A DNA stretch of 12,218 bases from Hydnum rufescens UP504 (taxonomy: Eukaryota > Basidiomycota > Agaricomycetes > Cantharellales > Hydnaceae). Shown piece by piece: positions 1 through 7,954 of this stretch (positions are counted from its first letter, which is position 1; each line of letters begins with the position of its first letter). The notes under the pieces were generated by a model that worked only from the letters and a program-made list of their open reading frames with translations, searched no databases and was not told the origin of the DNA. Both the position numbers and the translations under genes were made by a program. The stretch covers positions 1-12,218 of the forward strand of contig MU129459.1 in NCBI GenBank assembly GCA_014904985.1, in the 5' to 3' direction.

Positions 1-460
1 ATGGAAAACCTAAGCAAAATTAAAATGGACACATGATTATTGATCTGCAGATGCAAAGTGACATAAAAGCAAATTGAATGACTATCCTCAAGGCACAAAT
101 CAAAAAGTGTTCACCATGCCATTGGAACTTCACACAATTATATATCAGCAATTCAATTACCCATACCCCAAACCATTCACCCATCTCAAACCCCACACAA
201 TTATCTGCTATTATCCAAACCCCCAAGTTGCATATGACAGTGTTATAAAGACAAAAAGGGTTGACTGGACAACATACAAGTTTGGAGAACCGCATAACAA
301 TCGACCCTCATTATGCCATGATCTCGAAATCGAATTTGTCCTTCTCCTCCGCATTCCAGAAACATGTCCATACCCCACCAAACCTTCTCCACAGATGCTC
401 TTGACCTCCACCTGAACAATGCCATTCAAAGTGGGTATTTGGTTAAAAATCCTAGGATGA

Positions 461-744
461 TACAAAGAAAAAGCTATTAAAAATGTGGATATTAAAGATC
501 CATACCCAACAATAAGCAACTTCTATCACCAAATTCAAAATGTAAACTCACAAGAAATCTTGCTTTGGTTTGAAGGATGGATGTGGTGGTTCTACACAAG
601 GAGGCATGGTCAGATCTCAATTGTATGACTGTCAAGAAAGGCAAATGGCATTGCAAGGGGCTGCAATTAAAAGTGTTCACCATCTGTGGAAGATAAAAAC
701 ATCCAGTATCAGAAAATGCAAAATTACAACACTTCCAGCCATTG
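461..744 (+). pseudogene. Decayed coding-like fragment, probably repeat/transposon-derived
   Basis: Reading from 461 there are 55 sense codons up to a TGA at 626. They include the strikingly Trp-rich segment LLWFEGWMWWFYTRRHG. Shifting frame at about 624 continues a plausible protein (YDCQERQMALQGAAIK, then SVHHLWKI) to about 740. A single frameshift therefore seems to have split one reading frame. It has no convincing start codon; the sequence upstream is AT-rich with stops in every frame. The second part runs into the left inverted-repeat arm at 684 without a stop, so the arm either belongs to the same element or was inserted into it. I do not recognise the family. Placing it with transposon sequence is inference from its repeat-rich setting. 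It could also be a degraded host gene. Confidence 0.3.
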
Positions 745-1224
745 GATGATCACATGACCAATTACGAAATTAATTATGGCTATGTGCAGAAACCAAATTC
801 ATTCTATAACTCCGTCAGTTCTGATCGGAGAGGTACGCCCATATACCTCTTGGAAAGCCACGATTCACATCTTTCGAATGATACCAAACACAAGTTGAAC
901 AGACAAAAACTGCACTCTCCAGGCTGAGTTTACTATCAAAATCCAGGATTTCCAGCAAAAAGCAAATTTCTCTGTCAGTTCGCATTCAATCCTCTCGAAA
1001 CAACTGCGCCTAGAAAGACATTAAAATTACGCATCGAATGGTACTAAGCGCGCGAAGAACAGATTAAAATGCACTCTACAGAATGATTTTACTATCAGAA
1101 TCAACACCCATCAGTAAAAAACAAATTTCTCTGTCTGTTTGCATCCGATCTGCTCGGAACCACCGCTTCCAGAAAGCTATTAAAAGTCCGCATCGAATGG
1201 TACCAAGAATACCTATTTCAGATA
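684..1224. repeat. Left inverted-repeat arm with about 160-bp tandem subunits
   Basis: The arm contains three diverged tandem units with a period of about 160 bp. The shared TCGAATG core recurs at 874, 1034 and 1193, each time followed by a TACC or TACT-like motif. The second and third units also share TGCACTCT, then TTTTACTATCA, then AAATTTCTCTGTC in the same order (about 909-1050 and 1069-1210). The first unit, next to the outer end, is the most diverged. A short open frame (742-927) crosses the outermost unit, but I do not think it is a gene. Confidence 0.6.
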
Positions 1225-1430
1225 CAAACTGCTGTCTCTGCATCAAATCCCACACCATGCACTTGTTCCTTTTATTAACCAGTAACAAAAACACCTTAAC
1301 CACTGGACTAGGCTCAGATTAATCTCCAAAACCCAGAGATGTCCCTTAATTTCGCTTCCCATGAGCTCCAAGACACATCACAAGACCAGTAACATCATGC
1401 TCCAACTACTCCACAAGCTCAGCAAATTAG

Positions 1431-1654
1431 TGACATCATTTCCTTTATGAATCCTTTTGTTCTCTTTATGAATGACATCACTATGACATCACACTCTATG
1501 GATGACTCAGCTATGACTGCATTATGACATCATTTCTTTATTACTCTTTTGTTCTACTCCACTATGACTCCCCCATGACATCACTATGATCTCATAGCTT
1601 TATTACTCTTTTGTTCTTGCTCCATGCACAGCCACCTTCAGAAAGGTATATAAG
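1431..1654 (+). promoter_or_regulatory. LTR-like promoter: TGACATCA cluster plus TATA box
   Basis: Five copies of TGACATCA start at 1431, 1473, 1484, 1525 and 1576. A Gcn4/AP-1-type TGACTCA lies at 1503. Part of the cluster is a direct duplication: TTATTACTCTTTTGTTCT occurs near 1537 and again near 1600. A TATA box (TATATAAG, 1647-1654) follows, which would place initiation near 1680, and AATAAA signals occur about 490 and 550 bp further on. Clustered bZIP-type sites, a TATA box and a downstream poly(A) signal are the expected layout of a retrotransposon LTR, so a solo or remnant LTR inside the inverted-repeat loop is the preferred reading. I could not fix TG...CA ends or a target duplication. 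Confidence 0.4.
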
Positions 1655-2043
1655 CTAGCAGATTTTCTTGTACCCCCCATCTCCTCACTCTGGAAATCAA
1701 CCACTGTCTACTACTGTCTACAATTCTGCTTATAATCTAAAGAACAGTCTATCTAAAGCCATCTGGAGCTAAGTCATCTTCAAGGTTGTTGAGACCAAGC
1801 TACTGGAAGCCATCTACACAAAATACTGAAGCCAAGGATAGTTGCAGAACCTAAGGTTAGAGTTGCTGGACATCCAAGGAAAAAGTAAGCATAACAAAAT
1901 ACAAGTCAGAGAAGAAGATAGAAGTATACTAACAGAACTAACCAAGCACTGACCATTCCATAACCCACAGATATCCACATTTTGACCAGGAGGACATAAA
2001 CAAGGACACACAAATATCAGCAAACAAACAAACACAACATGAG

Positions 2044-2098
2044 CACATATAAGCCTTTCTACAAGCATCCCCACATATAAGCCTTCCTATAAGCATCT
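2044..2098. repeat. 28-bp direct repeat, two copies
   Basis: CACATATAAGCC starts at 2044 and again at 2072. Both copies continue with a TTYCTAYAAGCATC-like sequence, giving two near-identical 28-bp units. The repeat lies in the loop of the inverted-repeat element, just upstream of the AATAAA motifs. Its function is unknown. Confidence 0.6.
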
Positions 2099-2145
2099 AT
2101 GATATATCATTGACTATAGCTAGTCCATATCACATTCCATTCTCC

Positions 2146-2211
2146 AATAAACACATACACATCTTGCAGAGAGTGATCAACCATTGAAGTGAACCAACCC
2201 ATTTGAATAAA
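2146..2211 (+). terminator. Putative poly(A) signals of the loop transcript
   Basis: AATAAA occurs at 2146-2151 and 2206-2211 on the plus strand, downstream of the TATA box at 1647. AATAAA is common by chance in AT-rich DNA. The call rests on the ordered layout of bZIP sites, TATA box and AATAAA, which matches an LTR. Confidence 0.25.
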
Positions 2212-2290
2212 CAGAAACACAGTCTCCCATCTACACACTGGCTGAACCAGATTTTGATTTGACAGTCATCAGAGCTCCCAACCCTTCTTC

Positions 2291-2834
2291 TATACTGTAA
2301 TAGGTATGCTCAGTATCATTCAATGCAGATTTTTAATAGCTTTCTGGGTGCAGTGGTTCTGAGTAGATCAGATGTGAACTGACAGAGAAATTCATTTTTT
2401 TACTGATGGGTGTTGATTCTGATAGTAATATCATTCTGTAGAGTGCATTTTTGATATGTTCTTCACATGCTCAGTACCATTTGATGTGGATTTTTAACAT
2501 CTTTCTAGGTGCAGTGCTTCCGAGAGTATTGGATGTGAATTGATGGAGAAATTCATTTTTTACTGGAAATTCCGGATTTTGGTAGTAAAATTGGTCTGGA
2601 GAGTGCAGTTTTGGTCCATTCAACTTGTGTTTGGTACCATTTGAAAGGTGTGAATCGTAGCTTTCCAAGCGTTATATGTGCGTAGGTTTCTGATCAAAAC
2701 TGACAGAGTTACAGAATGAATTCAGTTTCTGCATGTAGCTGTAGTTAATTTTGTAATTGGTCATGTGATCATTCAATGGCTGGAAGTGGTGTAATTTTGC
2801 ATTTTCTGATACTGGATGTTTTTATCTTCCACAG
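2291..2834. repeat. Right inverted-repeat arm
   Basis: This is the reverse complement of the left arm, with the same order of tandem units. On the minus strand it carries CTGTGGAAG at its outer edge (2834), then the TACCATTTG-type junctions between units. A 65-codon minus-strand frame (2471-2668) shares residues with the frame in the left arm (SHLSN.TKHKLN..KLHSP). This reflects the repeat homology and is not evidence of a gene. Confidence 0.6.
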
Positions 2835-2937
2835 CAGTGATCTTATTTGCCTTCTTTTTCTCCACCTCTGCCAACTTCCACACCTCCTCCCTTGATACAA
2901 CAGCTGAGGCCTCAAAACTTGGCATGGAGGTGCCCCT
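2773..2937 (-). pseudogene. Coding-like fragment crossing the outer end of the right arm
   Basis: The minus strand is open for 54 codons and reads like a charged helical protein tail: MPSFEASAVVSREEVWKLAE, then VEKKKANKITAVEDKN, and it ends in TSSH followed by TGA. The last 20 or so codons lie inside the right inverted-repeat arm. The first part is unique flanking sequence. Composition and helical character suggest real ancestral coding sequence, perhaps a transposon protein C-terminus. I recognise no family and see no intact start. The plus-strand open frame over the same bases (2816-3025) is probably its shadow. Confidence 0.25.
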
Positions 2938-3342
2938 GATTCACATTTATGAGATTGAGATACAACTGGGATGGTGGAAATTGTTCAGCAGTTACTATTA
3001 TGAGATCTTCTCCAAAATCACTTAATTCATACTTAATTGCCATCAATCTCAGCAACAACACCACCAATAAACAATTAAATTTGTACACAGAGTAGAATTA
3101 CTTTGAACATCATTCACTCCAAATTTCAGACAATTTTGATGTGTAGAAGGTACTGTTCCTGAAAAAACCACCACATGCCAGTTAATGACTGTACTGTCCC
3201 CAGAAAAAATGCAAGTAGAAAGAGAGGGAAAAAAAACAAAGAATGTTGTAAATGATTAATTATCCTAGGAAAAAAAGGGGGGCCTTGCGGGAAAATGTAA
3301 ATGCAGTCCAACATAATTAATTTGCAGGAGCAGAAGCAGGGG

Positions 3343-3358
3343 AAAAAAAAAAAAAAAA
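3343..3358 (+). repeat. 16-A tract at the boundary of the AT-rich compartment
   Basis: An uninterrupted run of 16 A sits within 20 bases of the decayed acyltransferase 3' end. Several shorter A-rich runs lie between 3220 and 3280. To the left the DNA is AT-rich and repeat-like; to the right it has ordinary gene-like composition. It could be the tail of a poly(A)-ended retroelement inserted in plus orientation, or simple low-complexity sequence. Bases 2938-3342 hold no gene I can support. Confidence 0.5.
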
Positions 3359-3375
3359 CAAACCAAAACCGTTCT

Positions 3376-5270
3376 CTAAAGTCGAGCCAAAACAGGGTCC
3401 TGATCCAACAAGAATTCATCCACCCCGTTAAGAATCCTCCACCAGACCCTCGCGGAAGCCGTTAACGTCCCACCCCCAACTGAATGAAGAACTTGCCCCG
3501 AAACGTGTGAGCCAGGAGAAGCATCTTGCCTTTCGTCTTGCGCGTGAACGACGCTATTCGCCCAAATTCGAAATCGGGATAGGCTACAGCCGGGTATATA
3601 TCGTCGAGATCCCCGAGGAGCGTGAGGCCCACGAGGGCCATAGTGGGAGGTGGCGGTAGTGACCAGGGAGGAACGACGCAGCGGCGGGTGCACTCGGCGT
3701 CGGAATCGGGTCCGGTTTGGGGGCGACTGCCACTACAGGGGACAGGGTGTACGAGACACCCAGCGAGGAGTCGTGCCCGTCTTGGGCCCATACTCTGGAG
3801 CGTGCACCTCGCGCCAGCAGCGAACCGAGAACAGGTGGCCGCGAGCGGGCGGGCGCTTGTTCGCGTATCGCAGATGTTCTAGTGAAGTCTGGGTTGCTCA
3901 TGATATGGTTCGTATTGCTTGTAGAGATTTATGAGTGTTCCTTGTGAGGGAATTGTGACTTAATGTATTGGTGATGGTGAACGATCGTTTGTATAGTTAA
4001 TGGTCAGGGAAAGAAAAGTATGATCCAAGGAGCGCATACTCGCTCATTTGGATGATGTTAAGGGCGTAGATTATATCGCGTGTATACTATCATCACTGGA
4101 TAGGTTTTCTGGCGCAAATGAGCGATCGCTAATAAAGCTCGGTGCACGTATGGTGCGGGTCCATGCAAGAATTGCACAACACAAAAAGAGTGCTAGGAAA
4201 CGTGACACCGCGGGGCCTGCACTTGGAAAGATGGCCGCGGTCTGTCTACGACGTAGTTATATCTGGGTTGAACATTCTGGAACGTTCAGCAGCACGCACA
4301 CGCGGGATTCGTGGTGACCACCCTAGTCAGGAAGGTAAGATAAACATGCTGGATGGGCGACATGAGGCTGGACACACAATAAAGGTCTCTTGGTTCTTCA
4401 AAAATTCCACCTTGTGGGCCGCAGCCTGGAGCCTCGAGTTGGCCGATGGCATTCGCGCTTCCGTAGGGGACGTTACGGGTTCAAAGCCTAGGACAGTGTG
4501 TGATGCCCATCGTCGGGACCATTCATGATCGAGTAGTTCGGTGAGTGCCAGTGTAACTATCAAGGCCCCCGAGGGTAGCGAGGAACTCGGCCATGACGTG
4601 ATGCATGGAGATTCCATTGCCGATGCAATGCTTCGCACAAAAAATGAGTGTAAAGTCCTCCACCTTGGAGCTCGAAGCATCAACTGGATGGGATGGGGGG
4701 ATAAAAGCGTAAGAAGACAGCTGGTCCCATGAGAGATGAGGACGCTTGTCATTCATGAAAGACTCGATATGCTGGTCGATTGTTCGATCGCGATAGACGC
4801 TGAAAGTTAGCTTCGCTTCGTTCAAAGCATGGGTGGGGTTATAAGGGGGGATGTAGCTAACGGGTACGCGCACGTCAATCGATCATCCTTTGGGGGGGAT
4901 TAGAGAATGCTTACAAAAAGTAAGCCTTGTCGTACTGGCCAGGTGGCAATATGATTCGAGAGGCAAGGAGAGTATGTCTCAGGCGCGTGATGGCCCAAAC
5001 GATAGCAAGCCGATCCCGGGTAATAAGAGAGGCTGCACTTCTGATGTCGAGGTGGACTGGGAACAGGAATGCATTTCATTTGTGGCGGTCTCAGAAGACC
5101 TAGGTGGCCACTCACGAAGTACATCATTGAGACCTCGGCGCGACTAGGGAGGAAGTAGGACCTGCACGAAGCCTGAGTCAACGCAAGGGGCTGAGAAAAT
5201 AGAAATAGCAATAGTACAATTCGTTATCACTGAGAGGGCGCTGGAATTCGCGAAACTGAGAGAGAGTAGG
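3376..5270 (-). pseudogene. Decayed HxxxD-type (condensation/Tri3-like) acyltransferase
   Basis: The protein can be followed over about 1.9 kb on the minus strand, in order. Near 5250-5120: FQRPLSDNEL and SYFLPSRAEVSMMYF. Near 5040-4930: ITRDRLAIVWAITRLRHTLL. From 4856: FYIPPYNPTHALNEAKLTFS. At about 4650-4580: FTLIFCAKHCIGNGISMHHV, the active-site HxxxDG motif with Asn in place of Asp (His codon 4630-4628). About 4540-4390: a segment ending LQAAAHKVEFLKNQE. About 4220-4100: KCRPRGVTFPST and AILAWTRTI. About 3630-3470: MALVGLTLLGDLDDIYPAVA and LLLAHTFRGKFFIQLG. Two introns are well placed: 5162-5217 (GTACTA...GCAG, 56 bp) and 4857-4914 (GTAAGC...TTAG, 58 bp), each restoring a continuous protein. 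Frameshifts lie in G5 near 4574, T5 near 4185 and G5 near 3477, and there is an in-frame TAG near 4248. Relatives are CoA-dependent acyltransferases of fungal secondary metabolism. The substrate cannot be inferred. The N-terminal start is not resolved. Confidence 0.75.
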
Positions 5271-5397
5271 AGCGGGAGGGACACGTGGAAGGGGTGCTGG
5301 TTGGTGGAGAAATATGCGTGAGGCGACATCAGGAAGGCAGTGAGAGGTGTATCTGCTCTCGCAATAATGAGGAGATTGCTCTTTCAATGGCCCTGCT

Positions 5398-5646
5398 CAC
5401 CCTTCTATGGAAAGCAGGAGGAGGATCTTGAGATTTGTTTCGGGATGGAGGTGCGTCTCACGAACAACCGCGACACCCATAGCCCCGCATATCAGAACGA
5501 GGATCAAGCTCTGCTTGTTTGTCTCCAGTACTCTCTGTTTCTCCCAAATTCCGTGCACCCAGAACAAGGGCAACTGAATGGATAAGGCTGAATTCGAGTC
5601 TAGGTCTTCAGGAGGAACAATTGTTGGGCCAAATACATTCTTTTAG
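5398..5646 (-). other. Unidentified minus-strand open stretch with one hydrophobic segment
   Basis: About 83 codons are open on the minus strand, from just after a TAA to a TGA at about 5398. Residue text includes VFGPTIVPPEDLDSNSALSI, PLFWVHGIWEKQRVLETNKQ, then a probable membrane helix SLILVLICGAMGVAVV, then a basic/charged tail. There is no good start codon, so if genuine it would be an internal or 3' exon. A possible acceptor (TATTGCAG) lies shortly upstream at about 5660. I do not recognise the protein. It sits between the acyltransferase remnant and the other unidentified minus-strand stretches, and could be the 3' end of one decayed gene. Confidence 0.25.
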
Positions 5647-5701
5647 GTTCTTCCCTGCAATATTTATTTTCTAGTGAAAGTCGTCGCTACAACATTCTTA
5701 C

Positions 5702-6031
5702 TTAATCCAACCTGTTGAGTCTGGGAGTGTGAAAGTTGCCAAGGCAATTTGGCACGTGAGCACCCGGCACCCGGCCCGACTGTGCGGGCGGGCGGGACTC
5801 ACGATTTAGCACCAGTGGAGACCTATTATTAGCAAGCTGGGTGGGAGGGAGGGAAAGAAGAGATGGACGTGTCTCCCCCTGGCTCCAGGCCACAAGAGCA
5901 GAGACGAGAGTCGAAGAAGTGGCGGAAGCAAGCTTCGGCTGCTCCGCTCCCTCCTTCACTAGTTCGGCGTATGCAGCACTCGTGCCTCGCACTGCACCGC
6001 TGATACTAGAAATTATAATCTGGTCAACCAT
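5702..6031 (-). other. Unidentified minus-strand ORF, possible exon
   Basis: An ATG at 6031 in a reasonable context (CGACCATGGTT) opens a 109-codon frame. It begins MVDQIIISSISGAVRGTSAA and continues with small-residue and Ser/Thr-rich sequence. A GTGAGT donor near 5804 suggests that only about the first 75 codons would be exon. The rest of the frame (CG-rich, Pro/Arg) looks non-coding. No family is recognised. It may belong with the neighbouring minus-strand stretches at 5398-5646 and 6161-6379. Chance openness cannot be excluded. Confidence 0.25.
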
Positions 6032-6160
6032 GGTCGAAGTGGTCTCAGTCTCACGGGGGTCTAGTTGATGTCGTACCAGGTCGAGCTAAGGTGTCTGGGC
6101 TCAGGTAACAGGGGAGGGTCCCGAAATATTTTCACCACTGTGAACGTATTACATAATCGT

Positions 6161-6379
6161 TCATCTCGCTTTACTGTGTTCGCCTTTCCCTCGGGCTATC
6201 TGCATGATCTGGCGAGTTATGTAGTCATAAGCTGCTTCCGCCGCACCCGCCAGCCTGCGCATTTCAGCGCCGTATACCTCTGAGCTCACCAATTGTGCCC
6301 TGTCTGCTGAGTATCACTTGGTTGCTCTGATGTACCACGACCCCGAAGCCAGTGTGGCGGATGCTGCACCATCATGCCA
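6161..6379 (-). other. Unidentified minus-strand coding-like stretch with one internal stop
   Basis: Seventy-three codons read as plausible protein, broken by a single TGA. Before the stop the text is AASATLASGSWYIRATK. After it comes YSADRAQLVSSEVYGAEMRR, then LAGAAEAAYDYITRQIMQIA, which looks like an amphipathic helical segment. It ends at TGA at 6161-6163. The one-stop pattern is what a recent pseudogene or a read-through error would give. I cannot assign a family. The overlapping plus-strand ORF (6065-6283) is probably a shadow. Confidence 0.25.
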
Positions 6380-6620
6380 TCATGGGGTCCGTTCCATACT
6401 TACAGTAACTTCCCAGTGATCCCGCTACGCCATCTTTCCGGGGGATCTCATCCTGGAATACAGCGATTGTACTCATTCACCTAGCCACGAACGAATAAAC
6501 TCTATCTCTTGTTTCTCTCTTCTCTTGACTTCAGCCGCACTAGACGCCGAATCAACTTCTCCCTCTCCCTATTTGCCCTTAATTGGATTCCTGGGATGTC
6601 AGTCATCGCGGGAAGGTAGG

Positions 6621-6895
6621 TTAGTCACTCTCATCCACATCTTCCCAGTTTCTCTCCCCTTTTTTCCGGGGGGAGCGGGGGTCTCGGTCTCTTAACCGCT
6701 TTGTGCTGTCCCTGACCATGCTCACAGTGTGTCTGTTTTTGCAAATATCAGATTGTTTTATCAGTGTGAATTTCTCGAGCAGGATCCTCTACCTTCACCT
6801 ACAGCGCCCCACATCACAGGGATTGGCTCAGGTCCCTCATTGTTCCAGTCGGGCCACCGCTGAAAATGCGCGTCGTTTACCCTGGTCCTCCAAGG
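6621..6895 (-). other. Unidentified minus-strand coding-like stretch with one frame change
   Basis: The first frame reads VNDAHFQRWPDWNNEGPEPI then PVMWGA. After a shift near 6785 a second frame continues with LLEKFTLIKQSDICKN, then STKRLRDRDPRSPRKKGERN and a highly charged end, stopping at TAA (6621-6623). The alternative frame across the upper part is also open for 59 codons (6840-7016), so openness alone is weak evidence. No family is recognised. The plus-strand ORF at 6703-6903 overlaps and is not preferred. Confidence 0.2.
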
Positions 6896-7238
6896 CTCGA
6901 TGATCCCCTACACGAGGGAGGATCAGGTTGAAATGACGTCTAGAGGAAAACAAACTCCGAGAGTTTGGCCTGTTTTGGTGCGACCTGGATTTTCCTGCTT
7001 TGGATTGCAAGTCCATGTCGGCATGTGGGTGGTTGGTTCCTCTTCTTATATGTAACTGCCGAAATCAGGAGAAGCACGATCGTGGACCTGGATGTGTGTT
7101 CTGCGCGGCGGCGGAGGTCCAGTTCGGCGACACTCGCTCTTCAGCACTATCTCCATTTCAAAATTATTCTAAGCCATGCATGTAATAATCCATGATATGC
7201 AAAGAGCAACAAGGTTCAGATCGTATCTGAACAGTGAT

Positions 7239-7612
7239 TCACATTTCTTCATCGTCAAGGGTTCTTGAGGTGGCTAATATCACCGCGGCATCAAGTTCCT
7301 TGTACTGCTCAACCTTGACAAGCACAGAGATCCAGCCGATTGCATGCTTCTATCTCAACCCCAGGAACTTGGTGTCATTGACATACGACTTGACCTGCTC
7401 ATGGCCCCTGCCCTTATGCCTGAATATTCCCTCACTAGACCACGTGAGCGAGCTTGCGAGTGGAACGTGGGCCACGGCTAGTTTTTGCGTAGCGGAGCGA
7501 GATATTGCTGGATGAGGCCGGCGTTAGAGTTCGAGCCGGCGCCAATCCGGGAGATGCCGGATTCCTGGAGACGACTCACAGTGTAGTCGCTTAACAGAGA
7601 ATATCTTCTGCT
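7239..7612 (-). other. Unidentified minus-strand coding-like stretches
   Basis: Two segments in succession read as protein. The upper one (about 7612-7478) contains LSDYTVSRLQESGISRIGAG then SNSNAGLIQQYLAPL and ends in TAG. The lower one (7397-7239) contains QVKSYVNDTKFLGL, one in-frame TAG, then AIGWISVLVKVEQYKELDAA and a DDEEM end with TGA. Together they look like one decayed gene on the same strand as its neighbours. I do not recognise it. The region between 7613 and 7954 has open frames (for example minus 7640-7849), but none that I can support as a gene. Confidence 0.25.
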
Positions 7613-7954
7613 GTGCTCTCGAGACAAAGAATTCACTTTTCACCCGCCCACCATCCCTTTTGATCGGGTCAAAACAATGCATATCTGAGACAGGGTTGCA
7701 TAGTCATTGCAGCTTGTCTTTCCTACGCTCCGAGAGCCCGAAGTACACGCTGTAAGCCTATTCTTCAATCCAGCTTCTTTCGAGGCTAAGGCTTCAGCGC
7801 TGCCCGAATTGATGAGAATTCGGCGTCCTTCGGACTTCTCCGCCCACACGCAGTAAGAGACACTGAGCTCATCTCATCCTGCATTGGCGAGGAGTTTCAG
7901 TCCGCAGAGCGGACATCATAACTCGAGCCTATCTTCGCGTTACGCTAGGCAAAA

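Larger units (their letters stand above)
684..2834. mobile_element. Large inverted-repeat (foldback-like) element, about 2.15 kb
   Basis: The left arm (684-1224) and right arm (2291-2834) are reverse complements along most of their length. At the outer end the left arm begins CTGTGGAAGATAAAAACATC, and the right arm reads the same on the minus strand. Homology stops abruptly outside both ends. It can be followed inward to about 1224 and 2291 with moderate divergence and small indels. The loop of about 1,066 bp holds no credible transposase frame, only promoter-like and poly(A)-like motifs. I see no clear target-site duplication: the left flank is GTTCACCAT and the right flank is CAGTGATCT. Possible explanations are a non-autonomous foldback element, or two oppositely oriented copies of one repeat family around an LTR-like insert. 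The inverted structure is seen directly; its transposon nature is inferred. Confidence 0.65.

Noticed and set aside
74..415. 113-codon plus-strand ORF in the left flank
   Set aside because: Its composition (Pro/Tyr/Thr/His-rich) matches AT-rich non-coding DNA and I see no domain. Two minus-strand ORFs cover the same bases equally well.
684..1224. CRISPR-like array
   Set aside because: The 160-bp units are long, diverged and contiguous, with no short identical repeats separated by unique spacers, and the host is eukaryotic.
3584..3947. Overlapping Arg/Pro/Gly-rich ORFs on both strands
   Set aside because: They are low-complexity products of GC-rich DNA. Only the minus frames that lead into GLTLLGDLDDIY fit the acyltransferase order.
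4142..4528. 128-codon plus-strand ORF
   Set aside because: It lies opposite the acyltransferase remnant, whose minus-strand reading carries recognisable family segments. The plus ORF has no such signal.
5804..5826. A 23-nt intron (GTGAGT...ACAG) in the minus ORF at 5702-6031
   Set aside because: It is far shorter than the 53-64 bp introns seen elsewhere in the window. A longer intron from the same donor is more likely.
7483..7545. Possible tRNA: A-box-like TAGCGGAGCGAG and B-box-like GTTCGAGCC at about the right spacing
   Set aside because: The implied acceptor stem does not pair and the T-stem has mismatches, so no cloverleaf can be built. The GCCGGC inverted repeat there is just a short hairpin.
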